A DNA stretch of 64,000 bases from Selenomonas timonae (GTDB taxonomy: Bacteria > Bacillota > Negativicutes > Selenomonadales > Selenomonadaceae). The notes under the pieces are model-generated. The model searched no databases. It was not told the origin of the DNA and worked only from the letters and a program-made list of their open reading frames with translations. This document shows positions 22,499 to 30,577 of the stretch, one piece after another (the first letter of the stretch is position 1; every line of letters starts with the position of its first letter). The stretch spans positions 620,001 through 684,000 of the forward strand of contig NZ_CP060204.1 of assembly GCF_014250475.1 (NCBI RefSeq), in the 5' to 3' direction. A program made the translations under genes and the position numbers.

Positions 22499-24232
22499 TC
22501 AAACTGTCTCGGGCTCCTCCAGACATTCGTCCTCGCCGGAGACGGCGTTGCGCCCCTTTTCCTTCGAGCGGTAGAGGGCGCGGTCGGCGCGCTCCATGAG
22601 CGCCGCCATATGATCCGCTTCGCCGTGCCATGTCGAGACGCCAAAGCTCAGGGTAACGCCGTCCAATGTCTCCGCGAGAGTCTGGCGCAGCGCGTCGCAG
22701 AATGCGACCATCTCCTTGAGATTGTGATGGAGGGCGAGGAGGACGAATTCATCGCCGCCGTAGCGGATGAAGATATGGCGGCGGTCGATGTGTGCGTGAA
22801 CCGTATCCGCGATCTGCTTCAGCACGCGGTCGCCCCCAAGATGGCCGCGCGTATCGTTGACCTCTTTGAAGTGATCCACGTCGAAGATGGCGAACGAGAA
22901 GTTGAATCCGCGCGTGTTGGCGAGTGATCCGTATTTCGTAATGCCGTCTGCGAGTTGATGGCGGTTGAACGCACCTGTGAGGAAGTCGCGGCTCGCTTCG
23001 TCCTGCGACTCCTGCAGCTCGCGCGCGAGCACTTCATTCTGCTGTGCGAGCTGCGCGTCCATCTGCATCTGCTCGCGGATGAGGAAGAAGACGAAGGGGA
23101 TGACGGCGTAGATCGAGAAGATCGTGGTCGAGAGCATAGATGCGAGGAGGTGATACTCCCAATGCAGGGCATCGATGCCGACGAAGATGGTCAGCGAAAG
23201 CATTGCAATCACGCCGTAACGACAAGCAGGATACTGCGACCAATCTGAACGGAAGAGCATGTAGATGAGCGCGAGGCAGCTGACGAGGAGAATCGGATAG
23301 AAGAGGAAGAGCAGGTTCATATAGCCGTCGAGCCCGCAGATTTCAAGGATCGTGGCAATTGCAAAGAGGCTTGCATATGCGATGATGACGACTCGCACGG
23401 CTTTCTTATATTGTGGTGCCGTGATCTCCTGCGTGATCTTGGCGAATGTGATCGGCATGATGTAGAGCATCATGAGGTGGAGCTCCCACCAGAGCTCAGG
23501 GATGCCGAGGAGGCGCGGGAAGAAGGACGATATGCCCGCCGTCCACAGGATGAAGCTCACGAGGAAGGCAATGAGGTAGACCTGTATTTTGCGCCGTGTA
23601 CGGATGTCGCGCCAGACGAGATCCATGACGAGGAAGACAATGAGGGAGAGTGCGATCGAGAGACTCGCGATGTAGATTGCATCCGCCGTGCTGATCTTGC
23701 GGATGAGGGATTTTTCGCTGCCGATGAGGAAGTAATCGAGGCTGCCGAGCCAGTTCGCATAGCCCGTGTGCAGCATGATTGTGACGCGCTTCCCCGCGAG
23801 ATCCTCGTCTACGTGGAGGAAATGAAGCGTCCGCCCGCGTGAGTCCGTGAGATCGGACCAGTCGCCGTGGATGTAGATGAGCTCGTTGTCGAGGTAGACG
23901 TAGGCGTCCTGATTTGTCGTCGTAAAGAGGACATGGTCGACAAAGAGTGGTATTGTTGCAGGAATCTGCCACGAGAGGTAGACCGTGGTCGTCCCCGGCG
24001 GCATGGGCGGCGGGATGGGATAGTCATACGGCTGCCAATCGAAATGCGCGGGGTCGAAGCTGATGATGTCCTTGTACTCGGGTTCTCCCTCGAGAACGGC
24101 ATACTGCAAATGGGTTGGCGTGTACGGCGCATGCGAAAGCGTCTGCCATGTGTGCGCCGCAAGCGCTGCAATCAGCGCGCCGCACAGGAGCAGAACACGG
24201 CTGTCCCATATGTTGTGAAAGAATTTTGTCAT
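22499..24232 (-). CDS. Membrane diguanylate cyclase with extracytoplasmic sensor (paralog 2)
   Basis: 577 residues with the same architecture as the downstream gene: membrane anchor, extracytoplasmic domain (NQDAYVYLDNELIYIHGDWSDL is almost identical), seven membrane helices and GGDEF domain. RDFLTGAFNRHQL, DVDHFKEVND and RYGGDEF are intact; no RxxD site. Divergence is greatest at the N-terminus and in the membrane part, least in the sensor core and GGDEF. This is a tandem duplication with separate promoters and terminators. Start ATG 24232 follows a weak AGCAGGA. Confidence 0.9.
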   Translation of the reverse strand: MTKFFHNIWDSRVLLLCGALIAALAAHTWQTLSHAPYTPTHLQYAVLEGEPEYKDIISFDPAHFDWQPYDYPIPPPMPPGTTTVYLSWQIPATIPLFVDHVLFTTTNQDAYVYLDNELIYIHGDWSDLTDSRGRTLHFLHVDEDLAGKRVTIMLHTGYANWLGSLDYFLIGSEKSLIRKISTADAIYIASLSIALSLIVFLVMDLVWRDIRTRRKIQVYLIAFLVSFILWTAGISSFFPRLLGIPELWWELHLMMLYIMPITFAKITQEITAPQYKKAVRVVIIAYASLFAIATILEICGLDGYMNLLFLFYPILLVSCLALIYMLFRSDWSQYPACRYGVIAMLSLTIFVGIDALHWEYHLLASMLSTTIFSIYAVIPFVFFLIREQMQMDAQLAQQNEVLARELQESQDEASRDFLTGAFNRHQLADGITKYGSLANTRGFNFSFAIFDVDHFKEVNDTRGHLGGDRVLKQIADTVHAHIDRRHIFIRYGGDEFVLLALHHNLKEMVAFCDALRQTLAETLDGVTLSFGVSTWHGEADHMAALMERADRALYRSKEKGRNAVSGEDECLEEPETV

Positions 24233-24374
24233 GTTCCTGCTTTCCCTCTGGTCTCGGGTGGGGAGGCTCCGATTCCTTTAGAATAATGAATAGTATATCA
24301 TAAAATAAGGATAATGCATACTATAATATGGAGCGCAAATTGTAAAATGAGACTGTGGGGCTAAGTGAGGATAG

Positions 24375-24406
24375 AAAAACTGCCGCATGAGTGCGTCATG
24401 CGGCAG
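24375..24406 (-). terminator. Terminator of phosphohexomutase operon
   Basis: CTGCCGCATGA (24380-24390) pairs with TCATGCGGCAG (24396-24406) around GTGCG; TTTTTC follows on the minus strand. Confidence 0.92.
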
Positions 24407-24419
24407 TCTGTGTGTATAT

Positions 24420-25928
24420 TTAGTTCTGGAAGCCCGAGAGGTCGAGGGCGTCAAAGCCTCTGATGAGCTCCTTGACCGTGCGCTCGATCTCGTCTGCGCC
24501 GCCCGCGGCATCCGCCTCGATGTTGAGCGGCATGTTCGGGTCGTGTAGGGACATGCGCAGCAGTGCCCAGCCGCCGTCAAAGACGATGCGCACGCCCTCG
24601 TAGGACGGCTCTGCAATCGTGAGGCCCTTTGCCTTTGCTCGTTCCTCGAACGCGGCGAGGACTTCCTTGCCGTACGCTTTCACATCGTCCACATCTTTGA
24701 TTTTGATGCGGATTTCGCGTGCCTCAGCCGGCTGGCGGAGGTTTACGATGAGGTTGTCGAGCGTTCTGTCTTCGGCGCGTGCCTTTGCGGCTGCAATGAT
24801 GAGCTTCACGGCGAGGTAGGCGCCGTCGTCGAGGTAGTAGTTCTCAGAGAGTGCGCCGTGCCCCGAGGTCTCGATGGCGAGTGGTGAGACCTCGCCCGCC
24901 TCGTTGCGGCGGATGCACTCGTTGATGACGTTCTTGTAGCCGCGCATGTAGCGCAGATGCTTTAGGTGCAGGTCGTTCTCGAGGAAGTCGTGCAGGCCGT
25001 CGGAGGTGACGGAGTCCGTGATGATGGTGGAGCCGGGGTAGTCGGGCGCGAGGATTGCCGCCATCATGGCAATGAGTGCGTTGCGGCTGACATCCGTACC
25101 GTCCGCGAGGACGGCGCTCATGCGGTCGACGTCGGTGTCGAAGATGAGTCCGAGGTCGGCGTCGTTCTCGATGACGGCTTCCTTGATGGCGAGCATTGCC
25201 TTCGGATCCTCGGGGTTCGGGATGTGGTTCGGGAAGTGTCCGTCGGGGTTGAGGTAGCGGCTGCCCGAGGTGTCCGCGCCGAGCGGGGTGAGGATGCGCC
25301 CCGCGAAGAATCCGCCCGCACCGTTGCCCGCGTCGACGACGATGTGCATGCCCGCGAGCGGCTTTTCCTCTCCGCCGAGTGCTGTGCGGATTTTCTGGAC
25401 GAGGTGCTCGCTGTAGCGGCCAATGAGGTCGAATTTCAGCACGTTGTCGAGGGTGCCGTGCGCCTCCTCGGCCTCAGCAGCGTAGGTGAGGATCTTCTGG
25501 ATATCGGATTTTTCCGCGCCGCCCACTGAGGTGAAGAATTTCAGCCCATTGCGGTTGTAGGGGAGGTGGCTCGCGGTAATCATGATGGAGCCGTCCGCCG
25601 CTGTGTCCTCGAAGATGGTCGCCATGAACATGGCGGGGGTGGAGGCGAGGACGCAGTCGATGCCGTGTGCGCCCGTGTGGGTGATACCTGTGAGCACACA
25701 GTCCTTGATCGCGAGCGCAGAGATGCGCGAGTCGTGGCCGACGGCGATCTGCAGTTCCTCGGGCTTCTTGCCGGTCTTCTCCGTGAGCAGGCGGACAAAG
25801 CCCGCCGCGATGCGGTTCGCAGCCTCGGGGGTGAGGGTGACGGGCTCGCCTTCGACGCCCGCGACGGCGACGCCGCGGATGTCACTGCCGTTTGCGAGCT
25901 TCATGAAATCCTCGTGGGTGAGTGGCAT
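24420..25928 (-). CDS. Phosphomannomutase/phosphoglucomutase family protein
   Basis: 502 residues from ATG 25928, behind AAAGGAGG; upstream extension of the frame only translates the GmhA-type gene out of frame. All four alpha-D-phosphohexomutase signatures are visible: the phosphoserine loop MITASHLPYNRNG, the metal loop DTDVDRM, the sugar-specificity loop ETSGHGALSENYYLDDGAY and a phosphate-binding end. It interconverts hexose 1- and 6-phosphates for LPS or exopolysaccharide precursors. It lies 22 bp downstream of a GmhA-like isomerase, probably one operon for envelope sugars. Confidence 0.92.
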   Translation of the reverse strand: MPLTHEDFMKLANGSDIRGVAVAGVEGEPVTLTPEAANRIAAGFVRLLTEKTGKKPEELQIAVGHDSRISALAIKDCVLTGITHTGAHGIDCVLASTPAMFMATIFEDTAADGSIMITASHLPYNRNGLKFFTSVGGAEKSDIQKILTYAAEAEEAHGTLDNVLKFDLIGRYSEHLVQKIRTALGGEEKPLAGMHIVVDAGNGAGGFFAGRILTPLGADTSGSRYLNPDGHFPNHIPNPEDPKAMLAIKEAVIENDADLGLIFDTDVDRMSAVLADGTDVSRNALIAMMAAILAPDYPGSTIITDSVTSDGLHDFLENDLHLKHLRYMRGYKNVINECIRRNEAGEVSPLAIETSGHGALSENYYLDDGAYLAVKLIIAAAKARAEDRTLDNLIVNLRQPAEAREIRIKIKDVDDVKAYGKEVLAAFEERAKAKGLTIAEPSYEGVRIVFDGGWALLRMSLHDPNMPLNIEADAAGGADEIERTVKELIRGFDALDLSGFQN

Positions 25929-25950
25929 GGGAATTCCTCCTTTAATAAAA

Positions 25951-26616
25951 TTATGCGCCGAAAAACTCCTCCTCGACGGCAATGCAGAGGGTGTGGTAGA
26001 TGGGGAGGTGGTACTCCTGAATCTTGTACGTCTCCTCCTCGGGTGCTTTGATCGTGATGTCGGCGTAGCCGCCCGTCGCGCATTTGCCGCCCGAGGCGCC
26101 TGTGAGGGCGATGGTTGTGAGTCCGAGCGCCTGCGCCATGCGGAACGCATAGAGCACGTTCGTCGAGTTGCCCGAGGTTGTGATGCCGAGGAGGACGTCC
26201 TCGGGCTTTCCGAGTCCCAAGACCTGCTGGGCAAAGGTGAGGTCGGGCGCCTGATCGTTCGAGAATGCCGTGCTGATCGCGAGCTGGGAGGGCAGGGAGA
26301 TTGCAGGGAGTGCGCCCTGGAGGTTCTGCATGAAGTAGTCGACCGTCCTGGGATCGGTTGCGTCGCACGCTGCGTGGAGTTTTGAGAGGATGTGCTCATC
26401 GAGGTGACGCGGCAGGAGGAAGCCCTTCATCAGCTCGCCGACGATGTGCTCGGCATCCGAGGCAGAGCCGCCGTTGCCGCAGACGATGAGTTTGCCGCCC
26501 GCACGGTAGCAGAGGGTGAGCGCCTCTATCGCGGCGCGGATATCTCCGCCGCAGGGCTCGAGCGCGGGATAGCGCGCAATGAGGGTGTCGACGGCGGCGA
26601 GGGCTGATGCTTTCAT
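25951..26616 (-). CDS. SIS-domain phosphosugar isomerase, GmhA-like
   Basis: 221 residues with one SIS domain. It has GGKLIVCGNGGSASDAEHIVGELMKGF (about 40-66), the GmhA hallmark, then GITTSGNSTNVLYAF and LTGASGGKCA. GmhA converts sedoheptulose 7-phosphate to D-glycero-D-manno-heptose 7-phosphate, the first step to LPS inner-core heptose, in keeping with a diderm. The C-terminal YHLPIYHTLCIAVEEEFF matches the family. First gene of a two-gene operon with the hexomutase. The length is slightly longer than the usual 190-200 residues, so related phosphosugar specificity is possible. Confidence 0.85.
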   Translation of the reverse strand: MKASALAAVDTLIARYPALEPCGGDIRAAIEALTLCYRAGGKLIVCGNGGSASDAEHIVGELMKGFLLPRHLDEHILSKLHAACDATDPRTVDYFMQNLQGALPAISLPSQLAISTAFSNDQAPDLTFAQQVLGLGKPEDVLLGITTSGNSTNVLYAFRMAQALGLTTIALTGASGGKCATGGYADITIKAPEEETYKIQEYHLPIYHTLCIAVEEEFFGA

Positions 26617-26651
26617 ATGATATTCTCCTTTACAAATCCTAGCTGTCTCTT

Positions 26652-26680
26652 ATTATGGACGATATGAAAGTCTTTTTCAA
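26652..26680 (-). promoter_or_regulatory. Promoter of isomerase/hexomutase operon
   Basis: Minus strand -35 TTGAAA (plus 26675-26680), 17 bp, -10 CATAAT (plus 26652-26657), about 35 bp upstream of the isomerase start. The adjoining 26690-26785 is very AT-rich and otherwise empty. Confidence 0.65.
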
Positions 26681-26790
26681 GGGGAAATCTGTGGGAATGC
26701 AGGTATTTTCTATCGTTATTTATTCTAATTTATAGATATTTATTGTTATTTTATATAATTGTTTTTTATTTATCATAAAGCTAGGGAAAT

Positions 26791-26871
26791 AAAAAGCCTC
26801 CCCCGTCAGTACGGGGGAGGGGAACCATGCGAAGCATGGTGGAAGGGGCGCTCTCAGAGCAGCTCCTTTTT
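26791..26871 (-). repeat. Repeat family C, copy 1 (double hairpin, terminator)
   Basis: Hairpin one: CCTCCCCCGT with ACGGGGGAGG. Hairpin two: ACCATGC-GAA-GCATGGT, then GGAAGGGGCGCTC. Read on the minus strand, hairpin one is followed by CTTTTTA, so the repeat is the intrinsic terminator of the exported-protein gene ending at 26875. Confidence 0.85.
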
Positions 26872-26874
26872 ATT

Positions 26875-27579
26875 TTAGCGGTTCCGATAATGGTCGGCAA
26901 TCGTGCGCGGGCTTTCGCCGGCAACATCCATCTGCGTGTGTGCAGGGGATGCCATACGCGGCGCAGGTGCGCCCTGCGGACGGATGTCCGTGATGGGCGG
27001 CTGCGGTGCTGCTGCCTGCTGCGGACGCGCCGCATTCTGGTAGACGTTCTCTTCCTTGCGTCCGCGGAAACGGTTCCAGAGCCAGCGGATCGCGATGAAT
27101 GCGACGAATACCATGGCGACGTTCGTGAGGACACCGAGGATGTCGGCGAGCATTCCGCCGCCCATGCCGAACATGGAGGCGAGGAGTCCGCCGAGCATCA
27201 TACCGCCCGCGAGGAGTCCGATGTTGCGCAGGGTGTTGCCCCAGCCCGTGCCTCTCTGCGCTGCGTTTGCGGCATTTGCTGCGCCGGGCGTATTCGCCTT
27301 TGCCCCTGCAGTGGGTGCGTTCTTATCGAGCTGGCTTGCGTTCTTGGACGGTGCATATCCCTCACCATTGCCGGAGACGGACTTGCTCTGGCTGCCGCTC
27401 TGCGTGCTCGGCGCTGCCTTCGGCGCGGGCGCAGACTTCGGCGCGATGCGTGCGCCGCCCTTTGCTGCCTCTGCCTGCGAAACGATGACGCTCTGCACGG
27501 CGTTCGGCGCAATGATGGGGGCGGTGGCAACGGTCAGCGAGCCGACCATCGCCGCAGCGATAAGTTTCTTTAGTTTCAT
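26875..27579 (-). CDS. Exported membrane protein, Tim44-like N-terminal type
   Basis: 234 residues. N-terminal signal peptide (MKLKKLIAAAMVGSLTVATA, probable cleavage after SQAEA), then a long Ala/Pro/Ser/Lys-rich low-complexity stretch (about 38-115). Two hydrophobic segments follow: GLLAGGMMLGGLLASMFGMGGG and VLTNVAMVFVAFIAIRWLWNRFRGRK. A Pro/Gln-rich tail completes it. The Gly/Met-rich helix plus WLWNRFRGRK resembles the linker part of bacterial Tim44-domain proteins, but the Tim44 domain itself is absent. Function unknown. ATG 27579 follows AAAGGAGA. Confidence 0.7.
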   Translation of the reverse strand: MKLKKLIAAAMVGSLTVATAPIIAPNAVQSVIVSQAEAAKGGARIAPKSAPAPKAAPSTQSGSQSKSVSGNGEGYAPSKNASQLDKNAPTAGAKANTPGAANAANAAQRGTGWGNTLRNIGLLAGGMMLGGLLASMFGMGGGMLADILGVLTNVAMVFVAFIAIRWLWNRFRGRKEENVYQNAARPQQAAAPQPPITDIRPQGAPAPRMASPAHTQMDVAGESPRTIADHYRNR

Positions 27580-27680
27580 TCGATGTTCTCCTTTAATATA
27601 TCATTCGATACGGGGATAACCCCGGTATTCGTAACTGAATTGAAAAACGCAAATTAATACCTTGACGAGCGGTGCTCCGT

Positions 27681-27992
27681 AGCAAACCCTAGTGGAGCAA
27701 GCGGGAAAAAGTGTGCGACCCGCCCCCTGCGGATTTTGACCGTTCAAGCGAAGCGCGTTTGAAATCCGCAGGTATTGGGGAATCACGAACGCAATGATGC
27801 TGTTCAGATTGGTGCAGATTTTCCGTCCTATCAAGGAGATAAACCGGAAGCATAGCGGTGGCTATGCTGAGGATTTATCGACACAGAGAGGGCGAAAAAG
27901 ATGTGCCAAGATGGACAACTGAATGCGTCCGTGATTCCCTTGCGGACGAGCACACGACCGCTTGCGTAACGAGGCGTTCTGCGAGGAGCACG
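27681..27992 (+). repeat. Repeat family A, copy 3, split by a family B insertion
   Basis: The left part (27681-27776) starts AGCAAACCCTAGTGGAGC and includes the CCTGCGGATT/AATCCGCAGG stem. The right part (27941-27992) continues GCGGACGAGCACACGACCGC and ends near the GCGTT border. The two parts join into one family A copy that best matches copy 5 at 63050 if 27777-27940 is removed. The rest of the 27580-28002 gap holds only a small CGGGG-ATAA-CCCCG palindrome at 27611. Confidence 0.88.
27777..27940 (+). repeat. Repeat family B, full-length copy nested in family A
   Basis: About 164 bp bounded by perfect inverted ends GGGAATCACG (27778-27787) and CGTGATTCCC (27930-27939). It contains the family landmarks TTCAGATTGGTGCAGATTTT, the CATAGC/GCTATG hairpin and TGTGCCAAGATGGA. 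Its position inside a family A copy shows it was inserted. Confidence 0.9.
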
Positions 27993-28002
27993 CGAGGATG
28001 CC

Positions 28003-28278
28003 TTACTCCCGATAGGACTTCACGTCCTCGGGGAAGGCGTAGATCTCGCCGACCGTGTCGAGCTCGCCCGAGAGATAGCGGTCGATGTCGTCCACGTCGA
28101 TGTAGAGCTTGCAGTCAATGTCGAGATAGCCCTGCTCGCGCCCGTCCGAGAGGTCGCGGATCGCCATGAGCTTCTCGCGCAGCTTCAGCAGGTCGGTGCG
28201 CGTCGCGTGCACGTCGAGGCGCAGTTGCGGGACGCCGTATTCTTTGAGGACTTCCTCCATGGTCATGCGTTGTGACAT
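28003..28278 (-). CDS. Hypothetical small protein
   Basis: 91 residues, starting at ATG 28278 behind AAAGGAAA. Soluble, acidic, with a helical N-terminal half (MTMEEVLKEYGVPQLRLDVHATRTDLLKLREKLMAIRDLSD) and a short beta/acidic second half (YLDIDCKLYIDVDDIDRYLSGELD). No domain recognised; no signal or membrane segment. Preceded 33 bp upstream by another small helical protein on the same strand, so probably co-transcribed. The stop is close to the right end of a family A repeat. Confidence 0.7.
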   Translation of the reverse strand: MSQRMTMEEVLKEYGVPQLRLDVHATRTDLLKLREKLMAIRDLSDGREQGYLDIDCKLYIDVDDIDRYLSGELDTVGEIYAFPEDVKSYRE

Positions 28279-28311
28279 CGTAATTTCCTTTCTTTCTCAT
28301 CAAACATCTGA

Positions 28312-28533
28312 CTATTTGTCTTTTATCCTATCCGACGATACTGAATTTTGACTGAAATTTTCCTCCCGTTCCCGGCGTTTTCGGAGGGCGAGGAGGGCGG
28401 CGGTGAGGGCGCGCTTCTCGTGGAGATAGGACTCGTAGTCGAGGTCGCCGACAGCGTGCTGCATGCGTCGCTCGAGGATCCGCATGGCTTCCTCCGTGCG
28501 TCGGATGGCAGCGTCCAAATCATGCAAGAGCAT
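28312..28533 (-). CDS. Hypothetical small coiled-coil protein
   Basis: 73 residues if started at ATG 28533; an in-frame ATG at 28551 lies against the -10 element and is probably upstream of the transcript start, while TTG 28527 has the best-spaced GGAGGG. Composition is highly charged and helical (DLDAAIRRTEEAMRILERRMQHAVGDLDYESYLHEKRALTAALLALRKRREREE), suggesting a coiled coil. No known domain. Its promoter is consensus-like. It is followed by another small protein gene. Function not known. Confidence 0.65.
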   Translation of the reverse strand: MLLHDLDAAIRRTEEAMRILERRMQHAVGDLDYESYLHEKRALTAALLALRKRREREENFSQNSVSSDRIKDK

Positions 28534-28551
28534 CCCTCCAATCTCCTGCAT

Positions 28552-28580
28552 ATTGTAACAGTTTTGGGAAAAATTGTCTA
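28552..28580 (-). promoter_or_regulatory. Promoter of small-protein operon
   Basis: Minus strand -35 TAGACA (plus 28575-28580), 17 bp, -10 TACAAT (plus 28552-28557). Confidence 0.7.
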
Positions 28581-28598
28581 CATGAGGTGCTGATCCTG

Positions 28599-28607
28599 TG
28601 TTATAAT
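28599..28607 (+). promoter_or_regulatory. Extended -10 promoter of MutS-like gene
   Basis: TGTTATAAT (28599-28607) about 95 bp upstream of the coding start; a short family B element fills the leader. Confidence 0.6.
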
Positions 28608-28625
28608 AAAAATTATTGTAAAAAT

Positions 28626-28688
28626 CAAGGAATCACTGGTAATAATGAGGCCGTCAGATTGGTGCAGAATTTATCAGTGCCTCCTTAT
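28626..28688 (+). repeat. Repeat family B, internally deleted copy
   Basis: About 63 bp. Starts CAAGGAATCACTGGTAATAA, keeps the left interior (CCGTCAGATTGGTGCAGAAT) and ends TTTATCAGTGCCTCCTTA. The whole middle and right interior is gone; the join GCAGAATTTATCAG matches fusion of GCAGAATTTT and GCTGAATTTA at a shared GAATTT. It lies in the 5' leader of the MutS-like gene. Confidence 0.88.
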
Positions 28689-28702
28689 GAAGGAGTCTCC
28701 TC

Positions 28703-30484
28703 TTGAATAAATTGTTCTATGAAAATGTGCGGGAGAATACCCTTGCGCTCGAGCGCTCACAGAATGCGCAGCGCACGCGCTATATTCTGGCGCGCACCGT
28801 TGTCTTTCCCGCGATGCTCATCACGCTGATTCACGGCTATGATGTGGAGTCGGCGGCAGAACTCATGCTGGGCGGCTTTCTCCTGCTGCTCTTCGTCGTG
28901 CTCGTGGCGCGCCATCGGAAGCTGGAGCGCCTGCGTCTCCTGACAAAGGCGTATCTCGCGGTGACGGCGGGCTATCTCGAGCGGTTCTCGGGAGCGTGGA
29001 AGAATCTGCCCGAGGACGGTGCTGCCTATGGAAAGGAAAAGCGTCCGCCCGACCGCGATCTGCATATCTTCGGCACGGCATCCCTCTATCAGTATCTCTG
29101 CGCGGCGCGTACACAGGCGGGGCGCGAGCGGCTGGCGGCGGCGCTCACGGCGACGCCGCGCGATCTGGATCGCACGCGGCGTCGTCAGGCGGCGGTGGCG
29201 GAGCTCCTCGCGCATCCCCTGCTCTGCATCGAGCTTGAGGCACGCGGGGCACGTCTGCCGGATGGGCACGATACACGCGAACTGGCAAAGGAGCTCGCAC
29301 ATCCTCTTAAAGGCTCGCTAAAACTCATCTCTTGTATTGGCATTGTATTTGCAAATGCGTTCGTTCTTTCCTTTCTCTGGGCGGCGTTCTTTCATGGCGC
29401 GTGGACGATTCCGATTGTGCTCTTCATGTTCAATCTGACGGTGGCAATGGCGTTCTACACGCGCACGCAGCGCGAACTCGCCCCGCTCGGACATATGGCA
29501 CGAGAACTCAGGCTCTACGGGCGGATCTTTCGCACGCTCGAGCGCGCACCCCTGCGCGGGGAAGCGTTCCGCGAGGTGCTTGCGCCGCTCTTTGCGCCCG
29601 TGCGTGCGACACAGGCGCAGAGTCGTCTGACGACGCTCGCGCAGTGTGCGGCTACGCGGCGGAACATTGTCTTCTTCTTCCTTGCGAATGGAATTCTGCT
29701 CTGGGATCTGCACTGCATGGCGTATTTTTCGCATTGGCGGATACAGGCGGGAAAAGCTGCTGCAGGCTGGCTGAAGGTCTGGGCAGAGGTGGAGGTGCTG
29801 CTCTCACTCGCGCGCATCGGACATACGCGTGCAGTGCATGCCTTCCCGACGTTCCTGGAGGGGGATGCGCCGCAGCTCATGGCAGAGGGGGCAATGCCGC
29901 TCGTGATCTCCGAGGAGGCGGCGACGCCGAACGATGCGCATCTCTCTGCGGGCACGCTCGTCATCACGGGCTCGAATATGTCTGGCAAGACAACGTATAT
30001 GCGAACGCTGGGCTCTAACGCTGTCTTGGCATACGCTGGAGCTCCTGTGTGCGCACAGTCCTTTGCCCTCACCCCGATGGCAGTCTACACCTCCATTCAG
30101 ATCAGCGACGATCTCGCGGGCGGCATCTCGACGTTCTACGCAGAACTCCTGCGCATCAAGAAGATGATGACGTACAGCAAGCGCGGGCGTCCCATGCTGA
30201 TCCTGATTGACGAGATCTTTCGCGGGACGAACTCTGCCGACCGCATTGTCGGCGCGCGCGAGGCGATCCGTCGTCTGACCCTGCCGCACGCGATCACAAT
30301 TGTGACGACGCATGACTTCGAGCTCTGCGATCTCGGGAGCGAGGGCGTGCCCGTGGAGAATGCGCATTTTGAGGAGCACTACGAGGGGGACAAGATCCTC
30401 TTTGACTTCAAGATTCGCGAGGGGCGCTGCCGCACGACGAATGCGCAGTACTTGCTCAGGATGGCGGGCATTATGGGGGACTGA
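28703..30484 (+). CDS. Membrane-anchored MutS-family ATPase
   Basis: 593 residues from TTG 28703 behind AAGGAG. Two hydrophobic pairs of segments (about 30-66 and 208-250, plus FFLANGILLWDLHC near 330) are followed by a MutS-type ATPase: Walker A ITGSNMSGKTTYMRTLG (about 415-431), DLAGGISTFYAELLRI and Walker B LILIDEIFRGTNSADR, then TTHDFELC. No mismatch-recognition domain (FxE) is present, so it is not canonical MutS. Such membrane MutS-like proteins are widespread in Firmicutes and Bacteroidetes with unknown function. Stop lies 9 bp before the promoter of the yybS operon. Confidence 0.85.
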   Translation: MNKLFYENVRENTLALERSQNAQRTRYILARTVVFPAMLITLIHGYDVESAAELMLGGFLLLLFVVLVARHRKLERLRLLTKAYLAVTAGYLERFSGAWKNLPEDGAAYGKEKRPPDRDLHIFGTASLYQYLCAARTQAGRERLAAALTATPRDLDRTRRRQAAVAELLAHPLLCIELEARGARLPDGHDTRELAKELAHPLKGSLKLISCIGIVFANAFVLSFLWAAFFHGAWTIPIVLFMFNLTVAMAFYTRTQRELAPLGHMARELRLYGRIFRTLERAPLRGEAFREVLAPLFAPVRATQAQSRLTTLAQCAATRRNIVFFFLANGILLWDLHCMAYFSHWRIQAGKAAAGWLKVWAEVEVLLSLARIGHTRAVHAFPTFLEGDAPQLMAEGAMPLVISEEAATPNDAHLSAGTLVITGSNMSGKTTYMRTLGSNAVLAYAGAPVCAQSFALTPMAVYTSIQISDDLAGGISTFYAELLRIKKMMTYSKRGRPMLILIDEIFRGTNSADRIVGAREAIRRLTLPHAITIVTTHDFELCDLGSEGVPVENAHFEEHYEGDKILFDFKIREGRCRTTNAQYLLRMAGIMGD

Positions 30485-30492
30485 TGGACTCC

Positions 30493-30521
30493 GTGACAGC
30501 ACAGCTAAAATCTGCTATAAT
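30493..30521 (+). promoter_or_regulatory. Promoter of yybS-gdpP-rplI-lonB-dnaB operon
   Basis: -35 GTGACA (30493-30498), 17 bp, -10 TATAAT (30516-30521), also extended (TGC before the -10). About 55 bp upstream of yybS. Confidence 0.8.
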
Positions 30522-30577
30522 AGGTAAGTCTTTCAACATGTAACGATATGCGGACAAATCCGCTGAAAGGATATGGA

